From Amycolatopsis sp. NBC_01480 (GTDB taxonomy: Bacteria; Actinomycetota; Actinomycetes; Mycobacteriales; Pseudonocardiaceae), in the NCBI RefSeq assembly GCF_036227205.1, contig NZ_CP109442.1:9486001-9550000 (forward strand): a DNA stretch of 64,000 nucleotides. The letters run 5' to 3'. Both the position numbers and the translations under genes were made by a program. This document shows, one piece after another, positions 52,573 through 61,041 of the stretch. Position 1 is the stretch's first letter. Each line of letters starts with the position of its first letter. The notes beneath the pieces are model-generated. The model saw nothing but the letters and a program-made list of their open reading frames with translations, searched no databases and was not told the origin of the DNA.

Positions 52573-53820
52573 ATGGGGAAACTGACCCGCCGCGCCCGGG
52601 CCAAGGCGGACTACCTGACCTTCGTCGGCTCCGGTGAGTGGCCGGTTGCCGTGTCCGCGATCGGCGTTGTCCTCGGCGTCGTGACGGTTTTGCCCAGCGC
52701 GTTCGGCGTGGTGCTTTCGATCGTCGCGCTGGCGCTGGGGATCGTGACGCTCGTGCGTGACGTCCGCCTGCTGCGGCGGCGCTGGGCCGGTTACGAGTTC
52801 ACCGCCATCGCCGCGCCGTTCCCGACGGCCGAGCTGCCACCGCCGCCCGCATATCCGGGCGCGGAGTACCTCGCTGTGCCGGCCCGGGGCACCGCGCTGC
52901 TCAGCACCGCCATCGACACGGCGCTGAGCGAGGAAACCTTCGGCATCACCGTCGCCGAGGAGCCGTACCGGCTGCCGCCGAAGCTCAAGGCCACCGCACC
53001 GCACGTCCTCCCGCTGCGCGCCCGCGGGCGGCTGCTGTTCAACGGCCCGATCGTCGGCATGCGCGGCGAACCACTGCCCGTCACGGGCGCGCGCCCGGCA
53101 CCGATCGTGCTGCACCGCGCCCGGTTCTTCGACGCCGTCTGCTCGAATGAACTCGCCTCGCTGCGGATCACCAGCACAGCGACCGGTGCGGAATACGACC
53201 TGCGCCGCGAAGAACTGGCGGACTCCGCCGGCGCGCTGCGGACGCTCGCCGGCAGTTCGCTCGCCGACCTCGTCGGCGTCTCGACGATCGCGTTCACCAC
53301 CGACGGCAAGCTCGTCGCCGTCCGGCAGTCGGCGCGGAACTCGGTGAGCGGGCTTCTGCTCGCGCCCTCGGGCAGCGGCTCGCTGGAGCCGCGCGACCTG
53401 CGCACGGCCGAGGGTGGCGAGCGGCGGCTCCTGCACACCGCCGTCGCCGCGGGCATGGAACGCGAGCTCCGCGAGGAGTCCGGCGTATCCGCGGACGAGA
53501 TCACTTCGACTCGCCTCACCGGCTTCGCGCGGTGGATGGAACGCGGCGCCAAGCCGGAATTCTTCGGCGTCACCACATTGTCGGTCGACAGCTCCACACT
53601 GGCCGAGCGCCGTCCGCGCGGAGCGGAACGCCTGTACAGCGCAGGCGTGACGATGCTGAACGTCGACCTCGCCGAGATCGGCCACGCACTCTCGTCCGGT
53701 ACGGCGCTCCCGGACGCCCTCCCCGCACGGCTGCGCGACGACGGCTCACTTCCGTTGCTGCTCTGCCTCCGCGCCGCGGCGCTCGCGCAAGTCAGGCAGT
53801 CAGACGAAAAGACCCGTTAA
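52573..53820 (+). CDS. Membrane-anchored Nudix-like protein
   Basis: A 415-residue protein. Two adjacent transmembrane helices (about 24-62) are followed by a long soluble part. Near residue 295-312 the stretch GMERELREESGVSADEI contains the REUXEEXGU half of a Nudix box, but the upstream Gly-x5-Glu half is degenerate, so hydrolase activity is uncertain. ATG 52573 is used; an in-frame GTG 52558 just upstream is possible. It lies 22 bp after the YchJ-like gene and may share its transcript. Confidence 0.65.
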   Translation: MGKLTRRARAKADYLTFVGSGEWPVAVSAIGVVLGVVTVLPSAFGVVLSIVALALGIVTLVRDVRLLRRRWAGYEFTAIAAPFPTAELPPPPAYPGAEYLAVPARGTALLSTAIDTALSEETFGITVAEEPYRLPPKLKATAPHVLPLRARGRLLFNGPIVGMRGEPLPVTGARPAPIVLHRARFFDAVCSNELASLRITSTATGAEYDLRREELADSAGALRTLAGSSLADLVGVSTIAFTTDGKLVAVRQSARNSVSGLLLAPSGSGSLEPRDLRTAEGGERRLLHTAVAAGMERELREESGVSADEITSTRLTGFARWMERGAKPEFFGVTTLSVDSSTLAERRPRGAERLYSAGVTMLNVDLAEIGHALSSGTALPDALPARLRDDGSLPLLLCLRAAALAQVRQSDEKTR

Positions 53821-53961
53821 GGCGCCCCGCCGTCACGATCACGCGCCGAGGTAGTCATCGCCGCGAGCGGCCACCAGGCCGCCAGGCCAGCAGCGCCCAC
53901 CGCCGCAGCACCTCCGGCGGACCGGTCGAGGCAATCGACAGCCGATTCGATCACCGTCCCA

Positions 53962-55383
53962 TCAAGCCCCCTCCCACAACAGCCGCTGCTCCCGGTCCGG
54001 GTCCGGGACGGTCCGGGTGACGTCGTCGAACAGGCGGGTCATCCGGTGCCCCGGCTCGTACTGGGGCCAGCCGGGGTCGCCGGTGGTGACGAAGGCGTGC
54101 CAGGCCTCGAACATCTCGGTCGCGACCCCTTGCAGGCGGGCGGGGTCCGGCTTCTTCGCGGCGAACAAGAAACGCCAGTTCCGGTTGGCCACGTCGTCGA
54201 ACATCAGCAGCAGGTCGAGCCCGTGGGGAGCGCCGAGGCCGCGGCCGCGCGGGGCGATCCGCCAGTCCAGCCGGTACATCCAGGCCGCGCCGCCCGCCGC
54301 GTGCTGGGTCTCGGCCAGGCGGATCGCGGGCAGCCACCAATCGCCCGCGGTCAGGGCGCGGTTGCGGAGCTGATCCTCCGGCCAGTCCGGTAGCAACGAG
54401 CGGTACGCCGCGGTCATCTTCTCGATCGCGGCGGCGTCGAGCATCGTGGAGCCCGAGCCGAGCAGGTTCGCGCCGCCGCTTTGCAGCCAGGAGAACAGGT
54501 CCTGCTCGTCGGCCGTGATGCCGGTCAGCACCCGGACGTCCCGCGCCGCGCCCCCGGCGACCGCTTCCCCCGGCCGCTCCGGCACCAACGAGCCGTCGAC
54601 CACCACGCGATAGGTCACCAACGTGCCCGACGCGGCCGCAACCCGTTGCTGCGCCTCAAGAATCCGCTTCACCGGCAACGTTGCGAGCGCCTCGGCCGGC
54701 ACGTCCAGATCCGCCAGCACGGCCGAAGCCACCGCGGCGCCCTCGTCCGGCGTGTGCACCACGGACCCGACGCCGGTGCCGCTCTGCACGATCGCCTGCC
54801 GGAACAGCCCGCGGGCGGCGGGCACGGCGAGCAGCGTGCCGACGGTCCGGCCGCCGTTCGACTGCCCGGCGAGCGTGACCCGCGCCGGATCGCCGCCGAA
54901 CGCCTCGACGTTGTCCCGCACCCACTCCAGCGCCAGCACCTGGTCGCGCAGCGACAGATTCCCGTCGGACACCCCCGGCAGGTGCAGCATGCCGAGCACG
55001 CCCAGCCGGTACGCCAAGGTCACCACCACGACCCCGCGCCGCGCGTACGCCGACGGGCCGAACTGGTGCGGCGAGCCCATTACCCCGCCCCCGCCGTGGA
55101 TCCACACCAGCACCGGGTACGGCCCGGGCGCGTCCGGCGCGTACACGTTCAGGTACAAACAGTCCTCGTCGCCGGTGAAACCGCGCCCGGTGAGCTCGGG
55201 CTGCGGTGCCACCGCGGCGAACCTCGTGGCGTCGCGAACACCCGCCCAGGGCGGCGCCGGGCGAGGCGCGCGAAAGCGCAGCCCGCCCACCGGTGGCTCG
55301 GCGTACGGCACACCGAGCCACACCGCGGTCCCCTCGTGGGTCTCCCCTTGCACGGCCCCGCCGCGCACCTCGACTGTCTTCAC
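53962..55383 (-). CDS. Type-B carboxylesterase
   Basis: A 473-residue serine esterase of the carboxylesterase/para-nitrobenzyl esterase family. It has GVPYAEPPVGGLRFR, EDCLYLNVYAP, the oxyanion segment VWIHGGGGVMGS, and the nucleophile elbow as GQSNGG rather than the usual GESAGG. No signal peptide is present. GTG 55383 is the start; longer frames upstream overlap the divergent antiporter and are not conserved. Substrate unknown. Confidence 0.9.
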   Translation of the reverse strand: MKTVEVRGGAVQGETHEGTAVWLGVPYAEPPVGGLRFRAPRPAPPWAGVRDATRFAAVAPQPELTGRGFTGDEDCLYLNVYAPDAPGPYPVLVWIHGGGGVMGSPHQFGPSAYARRGVVVVTLAYRLGVLGMLHLPGVSDGNLSLRDQVLALEWVRDNVEAFGGDPARVTLAGQSNGGRTVGTLLAVPAARGLFRQAIVQSGTGVGSVVHTPDEGAAVASAVLADLDVPAEALATLPVKRILEAQQRVAAASGTLVTYRVVVDGSLVPERPGEAVAGGAARDVRVLTGITADEQDLFSWLQSGGANLLGSGSTMLDAAAIEKMTAAYRSLLPDWPEDQLRNRALTAGDWWLPAIRLAETQHAAGGAAWMYRLDWRIAPRGRGLGAPHGLDLLLMFDDVANRNWRFLFAAKKPDPARLQGVATEMFEAWHAFVTTGDPGWPQYEPGHRMTRLFDDVTRTVPDPDREQRLLWEGA

Positions 55384-55453
55384 GCGGGCCAGCCTAACGA
55401 TCACCACCGACAATTCCGGGGCTCCCGTGAGCGCGACCTCGGGGTCCCGGGTG

Positions 55454-57343
55454 ATGATTACCCCCGTGGAGTTCGCGGCAGGGTTGGTAGGGCTGGTCGT
55501 GACGGTCCTCCTCGTCACGGCGATCGCGCGGCGGCTGGACTGGTCGGCGCCCCTGTGCCTGGTGGCTGTGGGGGTCGCCGCGTCGTACGTGCCGGGGGTG
55601 CCGGAGTTCCAGCTCGACCCCGAGGTGGTGCTGCTCGGGCTGCTGCCACCGCTGCTGTATTCGGCCTCCATCCAGACCTCGCTGATCGCGTTCCGCAAGC
55701 TGCGCGGGCCGATCGCGCTGCTGTCGGTGGGACTGGTCGTGTTCACCACGTTCGGCGTCGGGCTGGTCGCCTGGGCGGTGGTGCCCGGGCTGCCGCTGGC
55801 GGCCGGCATCGCGCTGGGCGCGATCGTGGCGCCGCCGGACGCGGTGGCCGCGAGCGTCGTCGCCCGCCGGGTCGGCATGCCGCGCAAGCTGGTGCGGCTG
55901 CTGGAGGGCGAGAGCCTGTTCAACGACGCGGCCGCGCTGGTCGCCCTGCGCACGGCCATCGCCGCGATCGCGGGCTCGGTCACGCTGTGGCAGGTCGGCC
56001 TCGACTTCCTGCTCGCAGCCGTCGGCGGTGCCGTGGTGGGCGGCGTGATCGGCGTGCTGGCCTCCTGGGTGCGGGCGCGGATGGACGACCCGGTCAGCGA
56101 CACCGCGCTCTCGTTCGCCGTGCCCTTCGTCGCCTACCTGGCGGCGGAGGCGGCGCACGGCTCGGGGGTGCTGGCGGTGGTCGTCGCCGGGCTGATCCTG
56201 GGCCACCGGTCGCCGCGGATCCTGTCCGGCTCGTCGCGGCTGGCCAGCCGGCTCAACTGGCAGACGGTGCAGTTCCTGCTGGAGAACATAGTCTTCCTGC
56301 TGATCGGCCTGCAGCTGCGCCGGATCCTCGCCGAAGTGGCGAAGAGCGGGCTGTCGTTCGCGGAGCTGGTGGGCATCTGCGCCGCGGTACTCGGCGCGAC
56401 GATGGTGACGCGGATGCTGTGGATGATCGGCATCGGCCTGTCCAAACGGCTGAGCCACCGGCTGCACTCCATGCGGGCGAAGATCTGGCCGTGGCGCTAC
56501 TCCGCGGTGATCGCGTGGGCCGGGATGCGCGGGGTGGTGACGCTCGCCGCCGCGTTCGTCCTGCCCGCCGACACCCCGCAGCGCGCGGTCCTGGTGCTGG
56601 CGGCGTTCGTGGTGGTGGCCGGGACCCTCGTGGTGCAGGGCATGTCGCTCCCCCTGCTGATCCGGCGGCTGCGGCTGCCCCGTCCGGACCCGGCGGAGGA
56701 CGCGCTGCAGGAGGCGGCCGTGCTCAACGACATGACCCGCGTGGCGTTGGCCCGGCTGGAGGAGCTGCGCACGCCCGACGACCCGCCCGAGGTGATCCAG
56801 CGGCTCCAGGACCGGCTGCAGTACCGCGCCGACTCGGCCTGGGAGCAGCTCGGCCGGCAGGGCACGCTCGCCGAGACGCCCAGCGACGCCTACCGCCGGT
56901 TGCGCGTGCAGCTGCTGGAGGTGGAGCGTGAGCAGTTCCTGAGCGCCCGCGACAACGGGACCGCCGACGACGACGTGTTGCGGCGGGTACTGGCCCGGCT
57001 CGACATCGAGGAATCGATGCTCGACCGCGATGAGGAGGAACCGCTGGTGGACGAACGTGAGCTGAGCACCCCGGCCGCCACCGCCGGCTCGTGCAAGCAC
57101 CTTTCGCACGAGTGGAAGCCGGTCGAGCCGAGTTCGGCCGACAGCTGCGCGGCGTGCATCGCGGAGGGCACCACCTGGGTGCACCTGCGGATGTGCGTCA
57201 AATGCGGCAACGTCGCCTGCTGCGACTCCTCGCCGCGCAAGCACGCGACCCAGCACTTCCACGACAGCAGGCACCCGGTGATGCGCAGCTACGAGCCTGG
57301 CGAGAGCTGGCGGTGGTGCTTCGTGGACCTGCAGCTCGGCTGA
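55454..57343 (+). CDS. CPA1 Na+/H+ antiporter fused to a UBP-type zinc finger
   Basis: A 629-residue protein. Residues about 1-420 form a CPA1 antiporter with about 12 membrane segments, PPDAVAASVVARRVGMP and the ion-site motif GESLFNDAAALV. A cytoplasmic linker follows. The last 80 residues are a zf-UBP-like domain with ordered Cys/His ligands (CKHL, CAAC, CVKCGNVACC, HATQHFHDSRHPV). ATG 55454 is used; GTG 55451 or 55466 are possible. Proton or sodium exchange is family-level; what a ubiquitin-peptide-type finger binds in a bacterium is unknown. Confidence 0.88.
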   Translation: MITPVEFAAGLVGLVVTVLLVTAIARRLDWSAPLCLVAVGVAASYVPGVPEFQLDPEVVLLGLLPPLLYSASIQTSLIAFRKLRGPIALLSVGLVVFTTFGVGLVAWAVVPGLPLAAGIALGAIVAPPDAVAASVVARRVGMPRKLVRLLEGESLFNDAAALVALRTAIAAIAGSVTLWQVGLDFLLAAVGGAVVGGVIGVLASWVRARMDDPVSDTALSFAVPFVAYLAAEAAHGSGVLAVVVAGLILGHRSPRILSGSSRLASRLNWQTVQFLLENIVFLLIGLQLRRILAEVAKSGLSFAELVGICAAVLGATMVTRMLWMIGIGLSKRLSHRLHSMRAKIWPWRYSAVIAWAGMRGVVTLAAAFVLPADTPQRAVLVLAAFVVVAGTLVVQGMSLPLLIRRLRLPRPDPAEDALQEAAVLNDMTRVALARLEELRTPDDPPEVIQRLQDRLQYRADSAWEQLGRQGTLAETPSDAYRRLRVQLLEVEREQFLSARDNGTADDDVLRRVLARLDIEESMLDRDEEEPLVDERELSTPAATAGSCKHLSHEWKPVEPSSADSCAACIAEGTTWVHLRMCVKCGNVACCDSSPRKHATQHFHDSRHPVMRSYEPGESWRWCFVDLQLG

Positions 57344-57394
57344 CGCCGGATCGGCACAGCCAGGGCTGCACCACGCAACGTTGGGCACCCGAAG

Positions 57395-57442
57395 GCTCGT
57401 GAGTGTCTATGACGGTTAGAACCGTCATAGACACTCACGAGC
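57395..57442. repeat. Interspersed palindrome, copy 3
   Basis: Perfect 23-bp arms starting GCTCGTGAGTGTCTATGACGG with a 2-nt centre, about 50 bp after the antiporter stop. Changes relative to copies 1 and 2 occur in both arms and keep pairing. It probably terminates the antiporter gene. Confidence 0.85.
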
Positions 57443-57471
57443 TCTTGGGCCACAGCATTAGGGTCGGGGCC

Positions 57472-58158
57472 ATGAGCACGCCCGAGCAGGAAGTCGAATA
57501 CCGCCAGTTCCGGTTCCGCCCCTCGGCCGGGGCCACCGAGATTTTCCTGGTGCGCCACGGGGAATCGATGCCGGCGCGGGCCGACGCGCCGTTCGACCTC
57601 GTCGACGGCCAGGCCGATCCCGACCTCGCGCCCGAGGGCCGGGAGCACGCCACCCGCGTGGGCGCCCGCCTGGCGGGCGAACGGATCGACGCGCTGTACG
57701 TGACCACGCTGCGCCGCACCGTGCAGACGGCGGCGCCGCTGGCGGAGAAGCTCGGCCTGACCCCGTCGGTCGAGCCGGACCTGCGCGAGATCCACCTCGG
57801 CGACTGGGAAAACGGCCTCTTCCGCCGCCACACCACCGACGGCCACCCCATCGTCGACCGGCTGTGGGCCGAGCAGCGCTGGGACGTCATCCCGGGCGCG
57901 GAGTCCGACGAGGCGTTCGGCGCGCGGGTTCGCGCGGGGCTGCTGCGGATCGCCACGGCGAACCCGGACCGGCGCGTCGCGGTCTTCACCCACGGCGGCG
58001 TGATCGGCGAGGTGTTCGCGCAGGCGAGCCGCGCGGTCGACCGGTTCACCTTCCTGAACGCGGACAACGGGTCGATCTCGCACCTGGTGATCGAAGGCGA
58101 CCGGTGGATCGTGCGGCGCTTCAACGACACCGCGCACCTGGAAGCCCCGCTGGGCTAA
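57472..58158 (+). CDS. Histidine phosphatase family protein
   Basis: A 228-residue phosphoglycerate-mutase-like phosphatase. The phospho-acceptor is in FLVRHGES near residue 26, the second His in AVFTHGGVIGEV, and supporting Arg residues in TTLRRTVQTA. ATG 57472 follows GGTCGGGGCC. It ends 4 bp inside the convergent permease gene. The substrate (phosphosugar or other) is not determined. Confidence 0.9.
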   Translation: MSTPEQEVEYRQFRFRPSAGATEIFLVRHGESMPARADAPFDLVDGQADPDLAPEGREHATRVGARLAGERIDALYVTTLRRTVQTAAPLAEKLGLTPSVEPDLREIHLGDWENGLFRRHTTDGHPIVDRLWAEQRWDVIPGAESDEAFGARVRAGLLRIATANPDRRVAVFTHGGVIGEVFAQASRAVDRFTFLNADNGSISHLVIEGDRWIVRRFNDTAHLEAPLG

Positions 58159-58934
58159 CGGCGGGCGAACCACCGCTTCTTGGCCGGCCGCTCGTCGCGG
58201 AGGATCCGCCCGGCCGCGACGAGCTGGACGGTCGCCAGCACGGCCACCGCCTCCGCGGCGAGCAGCCCGAGCAGCACCAGCACCTGCGTGGTGCCCGCCT
58301 GCAACGGGCTCGCGCCGCCCAGCAGAACGCCGACGTACGCGCCGGGGAGGGTGACCAGGCCGACGGTGCGCGTCTGGTCCAGCGCGGGGATCAGCGCCTG
58401 CCCGGCGGACGGGCGGCAGATCTCCAGCGCGGCCGCCCGTGGCAGGAAACCCAGTGCCAGCGCGGCTTCGTACTCGCCGTGCCGCAGCTTGAGCTCGTCG
58501 AGGGCGCGCCGGGCGGCCTGGGAGGTCGCGGTCATCGTCCCGCCGATCACGATGCCCGCGACCGGCACGACGGCGATCGGCTGCGGCGGGACGACGCCGG
58601 AGCCCAGCACCAGCGCGAGCACCGGCACCACGCCGGACGCGATCGCGGCCGCCACCCACGGCAGCGCCGGGAGCGGCACACCGATCCGCCTCGCCGAGGT
58701 GACGACCGCGATCGAATACATCAGCAGGATGAACAGCCCGGTGAGCCAGCCCGAGCGCAGGATCACCGTGATCACCAGCGAGACGAGCGCGAGCTGCGCG
58801 ACGGCCCGGACCGCGGCGATCAGCACCGCCCGCCCCTGCCCCAGCTCGCCGAAGCGGACTACGGCGGCCCCGGCCAGTGCGAGCACGGCCAGCACCACCA
58901 GCAGTGCGGGCCCGAATCCGATCGCGGCGTTCAC
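58155..58934 (-). CDS. FetB/UPF0014-family membrane permease
   Basis: A 259-residue polytopic membrane protein with about 6-7 transmembrane segments. The family pattern is clear: AVRAVAQLALVSLVITVIL, PVAGIVIGGTMTATS, ALIPALDQTRTVGLVTLPGAYVGVLLGGASPLQAGTTQ. E. coli FetB, the namesake, exports iron with the ATPase FetA; no ATPase gene is adjacent here. GTG 58934 is the start; upstream frame text lies in the tandem repeat. Confidence 0.88.
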   Translation of the reverse strand: MNAAIGFGPALLVVLAVLALAGAAVVRFGELGQGRAVLIAAVRAVAQLALVSLVITVILRSGWLTGLFILLMYSIAVVTSARRIGVPLPALPWVAAAIASGVVPVLALVLGSGVVPPQPIAVVPVAGIVIGGTMTATSQAARRALDELKLRHGEYEAALALGFLPRAAALEICRPSAGQALIPALDQTRTVGLVTLPGAYVGVLLGGASPLQAGTTQVLVLLGLLAAEAVAVLATVQLVAAGRILRDERPAKKRWFARR

Positions 58935-58950
58935 CCCGGTGATCCTGCCC

Positions 58951-59278
58951 GAGCCGGACGGATCGCGGCGTTCAGGCCCCAGCCAGTCCGGGGTGACGCG
59001 GTGCAGCTGAACTGGCGGACTGCTCTCGAACCGGGCAGGCCCGCGCCGTTCACACCCCGACGGCACGACGCGAGCCCAGCTCACGCGGTACAGCTGAGCC
59101 GGCGGCCCACCCCCGAGCCGGACGGATCGCGGCGTTCAGGCCCCGGTCAGTCCGGGGTGACGCGGTGCAGCTGAGCTGGCGGACTGCTCTCGAACCGGGC
59201 GCGCCCGCGCCCGTTCACACCCCCGCGGCACAGCGCGAACCCAGCTCACGCGGTACAGCTGAGCTGGCGACCCTCCCC
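58951..59278. repeat. Two tandem copies of a 164-165-bp unit reaching into the MmpS-like gene
   Basis: The sequence starting GAGCCGGACGGATCGCGGCG at 58951 is repeated from 59115 at about 90 percent identity by eye. The second copy contains the last codons and stop of the MmpS-like gene (CGCGTGA on the minus strand), and the first copy carries a decayed version of the same end. Each unit seems to contain two related halves, since GCGGTGCAGCTGA and GCGGTACAGCTGA alternate. Confidence 0.8.
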
Positions 59279-59743
59279 CGAAACGGACTTCTCGGCGACG
59301 AGCACCCCGTCCACGACGATGCGGCAGGTCAGCTCGCCCGGGCCGGCGTTCTGGGCGGCCAGGCTGGAGAACTGGGCCTGGCCGGCCGGGCCGGTGCGGG
59401 TGGCGGTGAACGACCAGGGCGTGGTGACCGCGGCCAGCTGCTCGAGGTCCGCGCCGGTGGCGACGTAGGTGAGGTAACGGGCGCCCCCGGCCGGGCCGAG
59501 GAGCTGGTAGACGACGGTGTGCGTGGCCACCTGGACCACCGGCTCGGCCTTCGCGATGCCGACGACCGGGGTGGCCGGGCCCTGGTCGGCCGCGGGCACG
59601 GCCTTCGGCATGACGTACGAGGCCACGGCGAACGCCACCGCGATCACGCCGATCACGACCACGACACTCCCGGACGGCCGGAACCGGCTGGGGCCGGAAC
59701 GGCCCGGCGCGGACTCCGGCGGGGTCGCGGTGGGAACACTCAT
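59246..59743 (-). CDS. MmpS-family membrane protein
   Basis: A 165-residue single-pass protein. A Pro/Ser-rich cytoplasmic N-terminus leads to a transmembrane helix (about 24-44, SVVVVIGVIAVAFAVASYV). An extracytoplasmic beta domain with the MmpS ending (ELTCRIVVDGVLVAEKSVSGEGRQLSC) follows. MmpS proteins assist MmpL exporters; no mmpL is adjacent here. ATG 59743 is the start; the upstream extension is not conserved. Its 3' end has been duplicated downstream. Confidence 0.8.
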   Translation of the reverse strand: MSVPTATPPESAPGRSGPSRFRPSGSVVVVIGVIAVAFAVASYVMPKAVPAADQGPATPVVGIAKAEPVVQVATHTVVYQLLGPAGGARYLTYVATGADLEQLAAVTTPWSFTATRTGPAGQAQFSSLAAQNAGPGELTCRIVVDGVLVAEKSVSGEGRQLSCTA

Positions 59744-59936
59744 GGAGAGGTCTTCTCTCGTTCGAGCGCACTTCCATCGAGTACGACGTCTACTTCTCGT
59801 CCGGACGTCACGCGGTGTTAGCCAAGCCGGGAAAGTTACCGGAACTTCACCCTTTCGGGTGTCTCCGTGAGTCACAGACCTGCGGTCCACCACCCACGAT
59901 GCCGATAACAGTGTCGTGATACCCGGTCACGGAGCG

Positions 59937-60335
59937 TCAGTCGACGAGGCCCGCGTCGGCGAGCATCCGCAGGACGCGCTGGCCGGCGGGCGGGCACGCG
60001 GCCGCGTCGGCGGCGGCCAGCCACGCCGCTTCGGCGATCTCCGCCGACGGCGCCGGATCGCCCGCGTGGTCGGCCGTGTAGCAGGTCATGCGGACGCGGC
60101 GGCCGTCGGCGAACCCGTCGGCCTCCTCGTCGAGCAGCGCGAAAAAGCGGAAGGTCAGCGGGTCCAGCTCCACGCCCAGCTCTTCGCGGATCTCGCGGCA
60201 CAGACCGGCGACGTCGCCCTCGCCCGGCTCGCGCTTGCCGCCGGGCAGGTAGAACTTCGCCTTGCCGCTGGTGCGGACCGACAGCAGCCGCCGGTCGCGG
60301 ACGTGCACCCAGGCCAGGGCGTCGATCGGGGTCAT
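59937..60335 (-). CDS. Nudix hydrolase
   Basis: A 132-residue pyrophosphohydrolase. The full Nudix box GKREPGEGDVAGLCREIREELGV matches the G-x5-E-x7-REUXEEXGU consensus exactly. ATG 60335 is used, with ATG 60344 as an alternative. It is divergent from an AraC-type regulator with a 28-bp gap. Substrate unknown; small Nudix enzymes of this kind often clean oxidised nucleotides or ADP-ribose. Confidence 0.92.
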   Translation of the reverse strand: MTPIDALAWVHVRDRRLLSVRTSGKAKFYLPGGKREPGEGDVAGLCREIREELGVELDPLTFRFFALLDEEADGFADGRRVRMTCYTADHAGDPAPSAEIAEAAWLAAADAAACPPAGQRVLRMLADAGLVD

Positions 60336-60363
60336 GGCTCGCATTCTGTCGTACCCACCGGGG

Positions 60364-61041
60364 ATGATCTCAAGTGTGTATTCCGAAAGCCCGCCGCCGG
60401 AACCGGTGCGCCACGCCGTCCGCTGCCTGTGGCGCTCGGCCCCGCGCGGTCCGCGGCGCATCGTCCCGGACGGCTGCCTGGACCTGGTCGCGGGCGACGG
60501 CGAGGTGTTCGTGGCGGGGCCGGACACCGGGCCCTGGTCCTCGGCCACCACCCCCGGCGTGGTGCTGCACGGCCTGCGCTTCCGGCCCGGTGCGGCGGCC
60601 GGCGTGCTGGGGGTGGCGGCGGACGAGCTGCGCGACACCCGCGTCCCGCTGGCCGCGCTGTGGGGCCATGAGGGCGCGGTGCTGGCCGAGCGGGTGCTGG
60701 ACGGCACGCTGTCCCTCGCGGAAGTGGTGCGGCAACGTCTCGCGGAGCCCGACCCGGCCGTCACGGCGGTGGTCGCGCACCTGGAGCGCGGCCCGTCCCG
60801 GGTCGGTGCGCTCCCGGCATCGCTGGGCGAAAGGCAGCTGCGACGCCGGTTCACCATCGCCGTCGGCTACGGCCCGGCCACCTATCTGCGGGTCACCCGG
60901 CTCCAGCGCGCGATCGCCGCCGCCCCACGCGTCACGCGTCTCGCAGAGCTGGCGGCCACCGCGGGATACGCCGACCAGGCGCACCTCGCGCGCGACTGCC
61001 GCGCCCTCACCGGCTTGACGCCGAGCGCCTATTTCTCCTGA
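60364..61041 (+). CDS. AraC-family transcriptional regulator
   Basis: A 225-residue regulator with a DUF6597-like N-terminal domain (APRGPRRIVPDGCLDLV..., GLRFRPGAAAGVLG) and a C-terminal AraC helix-turn-helix pair (RVTRLAELAATAGYADQAHLARDCRALTGLTPSAYF). ATG 60364 (or GTG 60376) starts it, without a strong ribosome site. Its end overlaps the convergent kinase gene by 13 bp. Target unknown, possibly the divergent Nudix gene. Confidence 0.88.
   Translation: MISSVYSESPPPEPVRHAVRCLWRSAPRGPRRIVPDGCLDLVAGDGEVFVAGPDTGPWSSATTPGVVLHGLRFRPGAAAGVLGVAADELRDTRVPLAALWGHEGAVLAERVLDGTLSLAEVVRQRLAEPDPAVTAVVAHLERGPSRVGALPASLGERQLRRRFTIAVGYGPATYLRVTRLQRAIAAAPRVTRLAELAATAGYADQAHLARDCRALTGLTPSAYFS

Noticed and set aside
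58951..59278. CRISPR array
   Set aside because: The repeats are 165 bp long, directly adjacent and coding-derived, with no spacers. No other array was seen in the window.
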